Shown: piece by piece, positions 9,833 through 21,804 of the stretch
Numbering within the stretch: position 1 is the stretch's first letter
How the letters are laid out: each line of letters starts with the position of its first letter
NCBI GenBank assembly: GCA_026929865.2
Contig: CM049397.1
Location: 29,863,698 to 29,927,697 of the forward strand
Source: Hyperoplus lanceolatus
Lineage: Eukaryota; Chordata; Actinopteri; Uranoscopiformes; Ammodytidae
DNA length: 64,000 nt
Reading direction: 5' to 3'
The notes under the pieces: model-generated
The model's database searches: none
What the model was told of the DNA's origin: nothing
The model's input: only the letters and a program-made list of their open reading frames with translations
Translations under genes and position numbers: made by a program

Positions 9833-10810
9833 TAGTCAAATACAATGGTAATGATGAAGATATAAAAAAAAAAAACATCAATATTAGCCATAGACAACTG
9901 GTCAAATTGAACAAGATATTGCTTCTTCCTGACAAAAGTACTGAAGTGCCCTCAGGCAAGTCACTTGACCTGCAGGTGTTCAAGTTAAAGGTGAAGTAAG
10001 CGGTTTATTTATGTGACACTTGTTTCACTGTTTACACAGTTGATCATTTGATCACAGCCATTAGAGCAACTCAAAACCATAGTTTGATTCCTTTTTGGTC
10101 ATTTGGGAATAAAACACCAATTATGTGGCAGTCATCAAACTGCCAACAGAAGCAGCTGCATATTATTAATCATTTGTCTGTTTTGTGTTGTGTTGTGTAT
10201 TTTTGATAACTTTCAAAAAGAGATTGTTAAAGAGGACCTATTATACTACTTTTCTGGTCTTAATTTCTTGAACTCAGTTGTATTACTGTGCACATTTGAG
10301 TAGTTCAGTTGTTTTGTTTTCTATTTTATTCTATTTTAATTGAGCACAGACATTCCACCGTGCATCCTGATGTGTATGTGACGGATAAAAACCTTTGAAT
10401 CTTGAATCTTTCGTGTTAGTCAAATGCAATGGTAATGATGAAGATATAAAAAAAACATCAATATTAGCCATAGACAACTGGTCAAATTGAACAAGATATT
10501 GCTTCTTCCTGACAAAAGTACTGAAGTGCCCTCAGGCAAGTCACTTGACCTGCAGGTTTTCAAGTTAAAGGTGAAGTAAGCGGTTTATTTATGTGACACT
10601 TGTTTCACTGTTTACACAGTTGATCATTTGATCACAGCCCTTAGAGCAACTCCAAACCATAGTTTGATACCTTTTTGGTCATTTGGGAATAAAACACCAA
10701 TTATGTGGCAGTCATCAAACTGCCAACAGAAGCAGCTGCATATTATTAATCAATTGTCTGTTTTGTGTTGTGTTGTGTATTTTTGATAACTTTCAAAAAG
10801 AGATTGTTAA
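9833..10810. repeat. Nested direct duplication at the unit 1/2 junction
   Basis: A segment of about 390 bp (9833-10,226) is repeated at 10,415-10,807. Between the copies lie a 43-bp truncated left end of the TTAA MITE (10,227-10,269) and a LINE-tail-like stretch (10,270-10,414). The second copy runs into the MITE-free target site. The middle stretch plus the second copy also resemble 30,181-30,545 in unc13b intron 1. Confidence 0.8.
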
Positions 10811-11493
10811 GGAATCCAAAGAGATCAGAAAAGTGTTTCATCTGCCACTAGAGGGAACCACCTGACATCACAATCAAGGCAGAGAACAGGATACAATTTA
10901 ATGTTGTAAAGTTGAATGATTTTTTCAACAATCCTTATAGATACAAATATGTTTTCATAATTGTTTTATTTTATCTGACAAGGCATGGGGAGTTTGTGGT
11001 TCTAAAAATATGTTTGGTGTTCATTTGATTAAATTGAAAATGTATAATTAATGATAATTCTCTACTTACTTGAAATGAACAGTCTGAAGATCTAAATGGA
11101 ACATGCATTTTCATAACATTTTATATAGCAGTAATGATTGCAACTTTGTCTGTTTAGAATGAAAAGAATGACTATACTATTAGCTGAACAGAGAATAAAA
11201 GCTGACACACCCTGCGTTCCAAAATTGCATACTCTTTCTTTAATATTCATCACATCCTGGTTGTTTTAATACGGAGGCTCCATCGATGTGACGATACTTC
11301 CGGTGTGCACTAGATTGTGTGTCAGAATCGCCCAAATAGCATGCTGTTTTCAACATTTAAATTCTCGGCCTGATGTAGTAGACATCTGGGTTTTTTAAGC
11401 ATACTATATCTGACCACAAGAATTGGGACATCCTAAATCTTTTTAATACCATACTAAATAGCAGAAAGTATGGATATTGGAACGCGGGAAAAA

Positions 11494-11809
11494 TTTTTTT
11501 CCCCCCCCCCCCTCTTCTCCCCCCTTTCCCTCTATTCCCCCCATCCTCTTCCACCCTCCCTATTAATCATCTCCTCACCCCGCCCCCTACCCCCCCCCCC
11601 CCCCCCCCCTCCTCCCCTTTCCCACCCTTCCCCTTTTTTTTACTCCTTCCTTATTTTTTCTATCATAATTATATCATTTTCTACATTTTCCACCCGATAA
11701 TAAAAACTGAAGAATAATCATTTTTTTTTTTTTTATTTATTTCCTCTTTTACCTCCCCCCCCCATTTTTCCTCCCCCCCGAATTTTCCCCCCCCACCCGT
11801 CCCCCCCAT
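11494..11809. other. C/T-rich homopolymer block in place of the hAT element
   Basis: About 315 bp made almost only of long runs of C and T, with poly-C runs up to about 19. Both edges fall at the hAT target: GGAACGCGGGAAAA on the left and TAATTGATGC on the right. It may be a true filler, or poor consensus across a difficult stretch. Confidence 0.75.
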
Positions 11810-12031
11810 GTAATTGATGCAATACCCTTCATGATTAACCCAGCCCTGTAACTTCCACCTGTTTCCAATCAACCTATTAGGAAGCGAGAGCTGTGATTGG
11901 CTGTCATTGAAAGTTAAATAATTGCACTGCCAGCTCCCAATCACTGCACCACTGTGGAAGGAGGACACAGTTGTGGTTTGTTTGGTCAGTTGAAGTCTGA
12001 CTGCAGCATTGTGGTCTGCTTTTGATCATAT

Positions 12032-14142
12032 ATGGCTGAAGCCATGAGACTTGCTCTACGGTAACTTTCAATTGCTCTGTCTTGGCTCAACTTGACCTAT
12101 TAACAATGCCTACATTTCTTGGATTCTTGTTTTAACATGGTATTCTGTTTTTTTAGTGTGGTGTTGCTATGGCTGCTTCTTGGAGAGCTGCAGGTAGCAG
12201 TTGAAGGTAGGTCTGTTGGTTACTTGTCTAAACTTTTGAATTCTGGCTTACAATATGTTTAAGTCCTTGATCTTTTATTTTTCAAATAATAAAGTTAACT
12301 AAACTATTTTGATTTATTTATCAGCTCATTTCATATCCTATCCTCCTGGATATGTACTTGATGTTTGGGAGCCTGGCGTTTACCACAACCCTCATGTCCA
12401 GTATCCCATCCAGGATCCTGAACCTTCTCTCCATTATCCCATCCAGAACCCTGTACCTCATCCCCAGTATTCCTTCCAGGAGCCTTTACCTGATCTCCAT
12501 GTGCCCGTCCAGCGCCCTGTGCCTTATCCGCAGTATCCCGTCCAGCGCCCTGTGCCTTATCCGCAGTATCCCGTCCAGCGCCCTGTGCCTTATCCGCAGT
12601 ATCCCGTCCAGAAGCCGGTGCCTCATCCCCTCTTGGAGCAAAAACCGTATTCTCCGATTCCCCTCTGGGGCACAGAGCTTCATCCCCAGGTGCCCGTCAA
12701 GGACTCTGTGCATAAGCCCACTGTGTCCGACGATTCCCCTGTGCCCGTGGAGCCCGCTGTGTCCGACGATTCCCCTGTGCCCGTGAAGCCCGCTGTGTCC
12801 GACGATTCCCCTGTGCCCGTGGAGCCCGCTGTGTCCGACGATTTCCCTGTGCCCGTGAAGCCCGCTGTGTATTCCCAGTTTCCCCCCTTTGACTCTGAGC
12901 CTCATCCCCAGATGGTCAAGGACCAAGAGCCTCATCTCCAGTTTCCTGTCTGGGATTCCAAGCCCTCGTTTCCAGTGATGTACCCTGAGCCTCAGCCCCA
13001 CCTTCCCCTCTATGAGCCAGAGCCTCATCCCCAGGTGTTGAAGGATCCCGAGCCTCATCCGGATGTGGTCAAGGACTCTGAACCTCTTCCCCAGGTGGTC
13101 AAGGAGACAGAGCCTCATCCCCAGGTGGTCAAGGACTCGGAGCCTCATCTCCAGGTGACTTTCTGGGACCGCGAGCCTCTTCCTGAGCGCCACTCGAGGG
13201 AGCCTTATTATGATCCCCGGTATCCTGACTTGAACCCTGAGCCTCTTCCCCAAGTGGTCAAGGATCCCGAACCTCATCCCCAAGTGGTCAAGGACCAAGA
13301 GCCTCGTCTCCAGTTTCCTGTCTGGGATTCCGAGCCCTCGTTTCCAGTGACGGACCCTAAGTCTCAGCCCCACGCTCCCCTCTATGAGGCAGAGCCTCAT
13401 CCCCAGGTGTTGACGGATCCCGAGCCTCATCCGGATGTGGTCAAGGACTCTGAACCTCTTCCCCAGGTGGTCAAGGAGACCAGGCCTGCTCCCCAGGTGG
13501 TCAAGGAGACGGAGCCTCACCCCCAAGTGGTCAAGGACTCCGAGCCTCATCTCCAGGTGACTTTCTGGGACCGCGAGCCTCTTCCTGAGCGCCACTCGAG
13601 GGAGCCTTATTATGATCCCCGGTATCCTAACTTGAACCCTGAGCCTCGTCTCCAGGTGGTCAAGGATCCCGAACCTCATCCCCAAGTGGTTAAGGACCCT
13701 GAGCCTTTTTATTCAAGGTCCCCCTCTGCTCGCTACCGGCGCATGAGCAATTTTGGCCAAGGTTTTGCTTCCCAGACTACAGCTGCAACCACTTCAGGGG
13801 ATTCAACGGGGTGAGTTTACTTGACACAATCTATTCAAAAATATGACTGGTTCTCATGGTGTTTGTCTTTTTTAAGAGTGACTAGGACCCATCTCAACTA
13901 TAGAAGCGGAGGAATATTTGCCCACTAACTCAACTAGAGCATACAGCCTGGATTGAACCGGTAAGGGACAGTTCTGCATACAAGTGATTAAGGCCTAAAT
14001 GTTCTGAGTTCACTTCTGATAAATGGCACTTAATGGTTAAACTCACTCATTTCAAATGTATAATCTTATTTCAGATATCTCTGGTGTCTCCACTAATGGG
14101 CCTCGTTGACCAGCCTACCATGACAGCCCGTAGAGAAATAAA
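12032..14142 (+). CDS. Secreted proline-rich repeat protein, unit 2 copy, intact
   Basis: The join is 12,032-12,060, 12,157-12,206, 12,325-13,810 and 13,877-13,928 (TAA), giving 538 residues. Exon 4 continues to 13,960; exon 5 starts at 14,075 and has AATAAA at 14,137-14,142. All splice sites are GT-AG and intron phases are 2, 1 and 2. Residues 1-26 (MAEAMRLALR then a Val/Leu/Trp-rich core) form a signal peptide, so the product should be secreted. The mature chain is low-complexity: an 11-residue PVPYPQYPVQR-type repeat three times, a 12-residue PAVSDDSPVPVE repeat about four times, then many EPHPQVVKD-type units rich in Pro, Glu, Lys and His. There is no Cys-rich or known domain. The C-terminus, GFASQTTAATTSGDSTG followed by exon 4 residues, differs from unit 3. 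The family is unknown. An extracellular structural or egg-coat-like role is a guess. A promoter with E-box, CCAAT and TTAAATAA lies at 11,856-11,921. Confidence 0.72.
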
Positions 14143-14459
14143 ATGCATTTTATATCACACTGGTCTGGAAATGTATTTACTGCTGAGTTGAAAGGGGTTC
14201 TCTGTACTCCATTTTGGAAAGGCCGGGAAACTTGATTTCACGCAACTTGGATTGTGTGCGTCTCCACTCTTCCTTCAGACTCTGGGTCCTTAATTTTCAA
14301 ATGAAATGCAATTTAGATCAATGATGAGTTGGGGTACCATGTTAAGCTACGTCGCTTTATTTCTCTTCACACAAAGCTGCCTTGAAATTGATCTTATCGG
14401 ATATCCCCTCTCACACCAGAGGGGGTCCTAACTCAAGGACAGAATGGTAGAGTAGTAGT

Positions 14460-14545
14460 ACCCTCCTGCCAGGACTCGAACCAGCAACCTTCTGCTTACG
14501 GCGGCTCCTTTTCCCTCAAGGCCATCCTACCAATTTTCTGTTGGT
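14460..14545 (-). mobile_element. Possible tRNA-derived SINE fragment
   Basis: The minus strand contains GGTTCGAGTCC (14,472-14,482), a good RNA polymerase III B box, preceded by AAGCAGAAGGTTGCT. Equivalent, more mutated copies lie at about 5990-6062 (unit 1) and 24,645-24,712 (unit 3). The A box is not clear, and the element boundaries are not visible. Confidence 0.35.
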
Positions 14546-14863
14546 CAGATGGTATACAAAATGGATGTAGCATCCGGGCTGATAAGTTATTCCAACTGCA
14601 TCTAATCGTTCTGGCCTGTGCGTGTTACCATCTTGTCAGATTTGGAGATATTTATTTATTCTTTCGGACACATGATACACAATTTTCTCTTTGACATATT
14701 CATACATATTTCTTTGTGTTATGGTCTGAAGGGTAGCAGGAGAAGCCAAAGGCTTATCAGGTCCCGCCCCCATTGTCATCAGATACAGGTACACAGATAA
14801 AACACAATTTGGTTTTTTTAAGAAGCTGCAGTTCAATACACAGACAATTTTAGTTTTCCTTAT

Positions 14864-15340
14864 TCACTGACAGTGTACAACAGAACTGCTTTCCATTTTC
14901 CCAATAAATTGATTACTCATCGTTAACCTCTCTTTCCTCTGAAGTCGTCTTTGATAGCTGCTATATCGGATCCCATTTTTGCTATCTCCTCCCGAACAGC
15001 GGTAATAGCCGCTTGTGTTCCATCCATAACTTTTGACATGTCTGCCATCTCTCCATTCGGCTTGTGCATCAGTGATTTTCTTCAGTTTGCGATTCAGAAC
15101 ATACAAACAAAATCCCAAAGCAAGTATCCCCACCGTCATGACAGCAACGATGTATACCTCTTCGACATCCTCAATGTCCAATGCAGCCAGGCAAACCACT
15201 TTCCACTCATTCCAGCTGTCTTGTACGTAACCGGCCAGGAAGGTGCCATCTGGACACCGTGACTCTCCAGCTCCTGCTCGTCTGGTTGAAAACATGCGGT
15301 CAATCGCATTCAAAGACCAACTTAGATATGACCTAAACAT
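14864..15340 (-). CDS. Hypothetical small single-pass membrane protein, unit 2 copy
   Basis: The first ~95 residues match the unit 1 ORF: N-terminus MFRSYLSWSLN, GESRCPDGTF stretch, acidic patch, then a hydrophobic segment VAVMTVGILALGFCLYVL followed by NRKLKKITD. After WRD the reading frame departs from the other copies and runs to 158 codons. In another frame the same DNA encodes MADMSKVMDGTQAAITAVRE and more, ending at a stop near 14,930, which looks like a natural coiled-coil tail. Either the copies are frameshifted pseudogenes or the tail belongs to a different product. I do not recognise a family. Confidence 0.35.
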   Translation of the reverse strand: MFRSYLSWSLNAIDRMFSTRRAGAGESRCPDGTFLAGYVQDSWNEWKVVCLAALDIEDVEEVYIVAVMTVGILALGFCLYVLNRKLKKITDAQAEWRDGRHVKSYGWNTSGYYRCSGGDSKNGIRYSSYQRRLQRKERLTMSNQFIGKMESSSVVHCQ

Positions 15341-16130
15341 GCAGACTAATGTTTTTTTTGTGCCAGGCCTTAAATGGGTTCAATAATGCTGTGAAAATGG
15401 CCAATTTAAAATGAGTTGATAAGAAATTACATGTTTTGAAACCTGCCCCTAGTGGCCACTCGGTGAACTGCAATATTTGTCACTATCCCAAAGGTTTGGT
15501 TTGTTAAAGGAGAAGTAAACAAAAGGGTTATTTTAGCCAACTTCCTGTCAGTGACTGCAGTTTGAAGTCCCCTCCCTCATTGACGTACAGCTGTCTTCAA
15601 GAAGCTTGTTATCTAGCATTGTCTCAGATCCGTAAGTATGATAAAACATGATAAACACCATTAAACACACTGGGTATGATTTGTACCTGCTCATCCATTG
15701 TAGCCAGGTACACATTCACCTCTGTCGCTCTCTGCGCGTTCACAGGGATTTGATTGATTGTTAAACTGATGAATACATTTTGTCAAATTAACACTTTTCA
15801 TTGCAATTTTAACAATATGAACCTTGCTCTTGACTCCTTAGCGCCACCCTATGCCCTGCATTTATTAGCGCACAAGCTACAGATGCCTTAAAATGCAAAA
15901 GATGCCTCTTCCCCAATCTAGAATTGTTTTAAAAGTGCCAGCCATTTACAATGGTCAACCAAGAAGTAAAAAAAAAAAAAAAACTACGTTGAGAATTATT
16001 GATATAATGGAATTAATCTGCATAAAATGTTGTCTCACAACATATCAATCGGATTGCAGCCAAAACATTTGTTGCAGGTGCAAGTGTCTTCAATAACAAA
16101 GTCCTCGGCCAGTATGAATTGTAGCTGTGT

Positions 16131-16437
16131 TATAGCTAGTGACGCATGACGTCCACTGTAGTGGACAGATGTTATATTGAAAAATGTACACCCAACATAA
16201 AATCGACACTTGGGAATTTTAACAATTATATGTTGTGATTGGTTTAAATAAATAAAACAGGCCAGCCCAGTTTCCCCCGAATAGACGGCTCTAACGGAGT
16301 GCTCCAGACCATACTACTTGCTGTAGTTTGTCTCTTGACATATACTAGACGCATGACGTCCACTGTAGTGGACAGATGTTATATTGAAAAATGTACACCC
16401 AACATAAAATCGACACTTGGGAATTTTAACAATTATA
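16131..16437. repeat. Local duplication with a MITE fragment, unit 2
   Basis: The TATAGCTAG target (16,131-16,139) is followed by about 90 bp of host text. Then comes a deleted piece of the short MITE (about 16,233-16,330), and the same host text again from about 16,350. The MITE piece lacks its left end, so this is a rearrangement rather than a clean insertion. Confidence 0.65.
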
Positions 16438-16448
16438 TAACTCCTTTG

Positions 16449-16612
16449 CATTTTTTTTATGCTTTATTGATAGTGCAGAGAGACAGAGGTGAAATGGGGC
16501 AGAGAGGGGAGTGACATGCAGAGAACGACCGCGGGCGGGAATCGAACCCGGGTCTACTGCTGGGCCCGGCCCGGGAGGGGGAAGCCATACCAACTGAGCT
16601 AAAGGCGCCCCC
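16449..16612 (-). mobile_element. tRNA-derived SINE, unit 2
   Basis: Same element and site as 8050-8203. On the minus strand it shows TTAGCTCAGTTGGTATGG (A box) and GGGTTCGATTCCCGCCCGC (B box), closer to a functional tRNA promoter than the unit 1 copy. It ends in CAATAAAGCATAAAA. Confidence 0.8.
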
Positions 16613-17994
16613 ACTTAGTTGTTACTTGATGCAACCAAATTGTAGTTACCTGCAAGGGCCTACTATTGAAGGATTGGCAAAATATTCCAGATTGATTTAT
16701 CAATGCTGGCCGTCTGTCGGCCATCTTGGTTTTGTGTAATTTGTGTTGCACTTACAACGGATGGCCAGTGAGTGGCAGTGTATGAGTTGACTCTCTGGAG
16801 TCTACTGCTGAAGCAAATGTGTAACTATGCCATCAAGACCCAGGCATATACAAGTAAACCGCTTTTGGGTAGCTGCCTACTGTAATGAACACTATGTGCG
16901 TGAAAGAGCTAGATGCTCTAGAGCAGTCCCGAGCACAGCGTCTGCCTTTTTTATCACTTCAGTTTCTCTGATACTGCATCCTGTTGAACACGTTGAAGGA
17001 CTTCAGCTCCCTCGCAAAGTAGAGTATGCTCCGTCCCGTCCAAGCCCCAACCTCAGCAATTTTTACCAGCATCCAATAAGGAAGTGACACACATTGTAGT
17101 ACCTTCCGGTGGCCACTGGGGGTGGAACCAGGACTGAGCAATTTTCTTTGACTCACTTGTTAAACAAGTCATTTTCACGGTCTTATTAAACCTATTTACA
17201 GCCTGGTCCAAAAAAACATTCTAGTCTGTATGTTTAGGTCCTATCTCAATGACAACACTGAGGGGGGTGAATTTTTTTCTAGCAGGCTAGTTTTTATTCT
17301 TTTGGAGGTTAAAATGTATTGGCGCGATCTCTTGAGTGACAGCTCTCCGCCCGTTGTCCCCTCACTTTGCCAAGGTATACGTCAGCTAGATGGGCGTATC
17401 TCCCTCCCCCCGACGTGAGGCGGAGTCAAAATCTCACAAGATGGCGACACGCATGAACCAGGATTATTGGACGCCGTGTGAATAACCAGAATTATCACAC
17501 CATTTCTCACAGAGGAAAATTTTTATGTAGAAACTTAACACACTTATATAAAGTCAAAATGCAATAAAGATTTCAGCTCTTGCTTTAGCCAATATCTAGA
17601 TTTTTGGTTTTTAAAGATATGCAAATTTGTGCATAATTTGTGAAATATGCCAAATTTGCATATATATTCAAAGTTTTTGAAAAAAAAACTTCAATAGAAA
17701 AAAATCATTGTTTTAATGCCAGTAATCAACTGGCAAAGTTTCAAGATGATATCTATAAGTTAAAAAAACAAAGTTGTACCCTTGCATTAAACCATTGTTC
17801 CGATTTTCTATTTCGGCCCCATGAAGCTTTCCAGCAGGTAGGCTAGTTGACCAGGTTGTCCACCCAGGTTGTGATCCTTGAAGGTCCTAGATATCAACAG
17901 ATATAGATGTGAACAACCTTTTACAACAGCTCATGTCTGTTTTCCAAAAAAAGAGGATTTTGCCCCCTGGGTAATAAGATAAGTTCAAAACATA

Positions 17995-18242
17995 CACTCA
18001 ACAAAAATATAAATGCAACACTTTTGTTTTTGCTCCCATTTTTCATGAGATGGACTTAAAGATCTAAAATTCATTCCAGATACACAATTGTATCATTTCT
18101 CTCAAACATTGTTCACAAATCTGTCTAAATTTGTGATAGTGAGCACTTCTGCTTTGCTGAGATAATCCATCCCACCTCACAGGTGTGCCACATCAAGATG
18201 CTGATTTGACATCATGATTAGTGCACAGGTGTGCCTTAGACT
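17995..18242. mobile_element. Solo Tc1/mariner terminal repeat, unit 2
   Basis: Same terminal repeat and same insertion point as 9583-9832, so it predates the duplication of units 1 and 2. It has no partner end and no transposase. Confidence 0.7.
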
Positions 18243-18636
18243 GTTAGTCAAATACAATGGTAATGATGAAGATATAAAAAAAAAACATCAATATTAGCCA
18301 TAGACAACTGGTCAAATTGAACAAGATATTGCTTCTTCCTGACAAAAGTACTGAAGTGCCCTCAGGCAAGTCACTTGACCTGCAGGTGTTCAAGTTAAAG
18401 GTGAAGTAAGCGGTTTATTTATGTGACACTTGTTTCACTGTTTACACAGTTGATCATTTGATCACAGCCATTAGAGCAACTCAAAACCATAGTTTGATTC
18501 CTTTTTGGTCATTTGGGAATAAAACACCAATTATGTGGCAGTCATCAAACTGCCAACAGAAGCAGCTGCATATTATTAATCATTTGTCTGTTTTGTGTTG
18601 TGTTGTGTATTTTTGATAACTTTCAAAAAGAGATTG

Positions 18637-19258
18637 TTAAAGAGGACCTATTATACTACTTTTCTGGTCTTAATTTCTTGTTTTACATTGCTATAGAGCA
18701 ACCTGACACGAATCACATCACAAAAAACTATGTAGATTTTCGGGAAGCTCTTTCTCTTATTTTGGCGATCCAGCACATCCTGTCAACACTTGAGTGTGTG
18801 TTTCGGGCATCTCCGCTCACTCCGCCTGTGCTTCGCAATTCCGCTCTGCCTAACCCCCCCTTCCTGCAAACCCCACTCCGTTGTGATTGGTTACCTTCCT
18901 TCCGGAACACTTTCAGTGGCGGGAAGCGCGAGCATGGACCTATAAGGGCGCGAGGCAGACGCGAACAGGGAAGTGACAGCATTACCATACATGGAAACAT
19001 CCGTGTAGGTGACTTCAGGAAGTTACATGCGGCGTATTTAAGTTACAAAGCGTCAAGCCGCTTTGCACACGTGACTTCGATCACAGGCTAGAATAGTGTC
19101 TAGTGCTCTGCACAGACACCCCAGACGGTCAGCAGGGAATACGTCGAAATGCATGTAAGTCATTATTTGATAATTTAGTATGGTTAAGCATGACTATAAA
19201 TCATCATAACAATGTTTATAGGTTATAAAAGTCAAAAAGCATCATAGGTCCGCTTTAA
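18637..19258. mobile_element. TTAA-flanked MITE, unit 3 copy
   Basis: TTAA lies at 18,637-18,640 and 19,255-19,258 with the same inverted ends and insertion point as 65-687. The central part has a few small substitutions and indels relative to unit 1. Confidence 0.85.
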
Positions 19259-19962
19259 GGAATCCAAAGAGATCAGAAAAGTGTTTCATCTGCCACTAGA
19301 GGGAACCACCTGACATCAAAATCAAGGCAGAGAACAGGATACAATGTAATGTTGTAAAGTTGAATGATGTTTTCAACAATCCTTATAGATACAAATATGT
19401 TTTCATAATTGTTTTATTTTATTTGACAAGGCATGGGGAGTTTGTGGTTCTAAAAATATGGTTGGTGTTCATTTGATTAAATTTAAAATGTATAATTAAT
19501 GATACTTCTCTACTTACTTGAAATTAACAGTCTGAAGATCTAAATGGAACATGCATTTTCATAACATTTTATATAGCAGTAATGATTGCAACTTTGTCTG
19601 TTTAGAATGAAAAGAATGACTATAATATTAATGCTGTCTTGCACTTTAGCTGAACAGAGAATAAAAGCTGACACACCCTGCGTTCCAAAATGGCATACTC
19701 TTTCTTTTATATGCATCACATCCTGGTTGTTTTAATACGGAGGCTCCATCGATGTGACGATACTTCCGGTGCGCACTAGATTGTGTGTCAGAATCGCCCA
19801 AATAGCATGCTGTTTTCAACATTTAAATTCTCGGCCTGATGCAGTAGACATCTGGGTTTTTTAAGCATATCTGACCACAAGAATTGGGACATCCTAAATC
19901 TTTTTTATACCATACTAAATAGCAGAAAGTATGGATATTGGAACGCGGGAAAACATTTAATT

Positions 19963-20604
19963 CAGTGGTGTAGTGGTGCCTGGAGAAGTGGGTATACTCT
20001 AAATTGTACTGCGCGCGCAGCCGCTTTTGCCGGTCCTACATTTCCCATAATTGCGCTGCCTCACAGCCCCTCGCGAGTAGTGGTCCAACACAGGCCTAAT
20101 GCATGAATATAAGATATATTCAAGATGAGGCAAAAATGGTGTTTCAGTCAGAGATTAGTTTATTTTTAACAAACTGATTTAAAAAAAATAAAATAAAAAG
20201 CATTCACAAACCAACTTTAGGAAAGATTGCTCTGGGTGTACTGCAGCAAACTGATTTTTAAACATCATGTAACAGTATGATATTATTTATCATACTGTGG
20301 CAATGCAGCTTTGTTCATATTTCACCTTAAATAAAAAACACATCCTCTTCCACACATCAAAAATGCACAGTCCTAAAACTGAAAATGAAATAAATTATTT
20401 GGTTTCTATAGCTGAATACTATTTATAAACATCAGGCATAGTACCTGTTAACAGATAAATCATCATAAATAACCTAATTCAAAGAATCCAACAACATTTT
20501 CAAAACAATATAGACTATTAACAACAAATCCAAATTGAAGCATGCTAAACAATAAAATTCACATCAATAGTAACAATAGTATTCACATCTGTATGTATGT
20601 GGTG

Positions 20605-20651
<47 letters not shown>

Positions 20652-21756
20652 TAATAAACACATATTTTCACATGTCAACTGTTATAGAAGCTGCCAAACT
20701 AACAACCTAAACTTACCCACTTTTTTGTTTTTATATCCTAACCAGGGGTTCTTGGACATAAAATCTTATTTTTGTTTGGCTGTCCACAGGTCTGGCCAGT
20801 CGTTATTGGTTGCTACAAAAAACAACATGAGTGAATGAAATACAGGCTATAAATGTATCTATTTAATTACAGTTAGCCTCCTGAATTCTGTTCAGTGACA
20901 TATTTTCAGACAGACTCACGAAATGAATTTGAACGTACAAGTAGGCTAATGTTAGATGCCAAAACAATAGAGCAATTGAGGGATGAATATTATATTGAAA
21001 ACAGGCTGTCTTGTGGTGAGGGATGCATTTTCTTGGGCCAGGTACATTTAACATTTTAAGTTTTCATTGTTTTAATATATGTTATTAACATAATTTACAA
21101 GGTCCCTGCTGCTATTAAAGTGCTCACCGTGGTTGACATCTTTATTTAAAGTTGTAGTCGAAGGAGCAGCGGCATCACTTTCTGCATCGACATCCTCTCC
21201 GACTCCGACTGGGCTGGGACTGGGAGACGGAGCAGGTGCCGGTGCTGGGCTGCTTGCTAACAGCAACGGCGATGTAGCAACGCATGCTTTTTTATTCACA
21301 AAGCAGATTTTTGTCTGACTAGTTCGCTTCATATCTTATTTTATCATGCCTTCGCGTCATAGGAAACAAAATGTGCTCGGAAGCGCTTCGACCAGCATTT
21401 ATCCGCCAGGAGAAAAAAACGCCGGTTATTATCAAAAATTGTTTCGAGCAATCTAATTGGTCGAGAGAGCGTAGCTGGCAGAACGGCACAGCCATTAGGG
21501 GGGCGTTCACTGTCCTGACTCCTGACACACAGACACACGCAGTGGAAGTACACACATTGACAACAGTGGAAATGAATGGAGGCGGCCGTTAGAAGTGGAT
21601 ATATATGCAATGTCGCCTAAAAAATAAGTGGTTATACGCCGTATACCTGCGTATACCCTCCACTACGCGGCCGTTAGAAGTGAATATACGCAATGTCGCC
21701 TGAAAAATAAGTGGGTATACGCCGTATACCTGCGTATACCCTCCACTACACTACTG
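19963..21756. mobile_element. hAT-like DNA transposon, unit 3 copy
   Basis: The ends and 8-bp duplication ATTTAATT (19,955-19,962 and 21,757-21,764) match unit 1. It differs mainly by an expanded CA run at 20,606-20,649, which is only a short CA stretch in unit 1 (near 2038). Confidence 0.85.
20606..20649. repeat. (CA)n microsatellite
   Basis: About 21 CA units inside the unit 3 hAT-like element. The matching place in unit 1 has only about four units, so this is a recent expansion or a haplotype difference. Confidence 0.95.
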
Positions 21757-21804
21757 ATTTAATTGATGCAATACCCGTCATGATTAACCCAGCCCTGTAA
21801 CTTC

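Larger units (their letters stand above)
1..10163. repeat. Tandem segmental duplication, unit 1
   Basis: This is the first of three direct units. The text at position 1 recurs at about 10,164 and 18,573, so the array is head to tail with periods of about 10.2 and 8.4 kb. The unit is already in progress at the window edge. Order: TTAA-type MITE, hAT-like element, secreted proline-rich gene (broken here), minus-strand membrane ORF, short hAT-like MITE, SINE, Tc1 terminal repeat. Its first ~6.9 kb is nearly identical to unit 3, and its remaining part is nearly identical to unit 2. Confidence 0.93.
10164..18572. repeat. Tandem segmental duplication, unit 2
   Basis: The second unit of the array, 8.4 kb. 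Relative to units 1 and 3 it lacks the TTAA MITE and carries a C/T-rich block instead of the hAT-like element. Its distal half matches unit 1 closely. It carries the most different protein-coding copy, with its own repeat numbers and its own C-terminus. Confidence 0.92.

Noticed and set aside
18513..19091. A 192-codon ORF beginning MGIKHQLCG.
   Set aside because: It runs from unit flank into the TTAA MITE and differs by frameshift in unit 1; it is not a gene.
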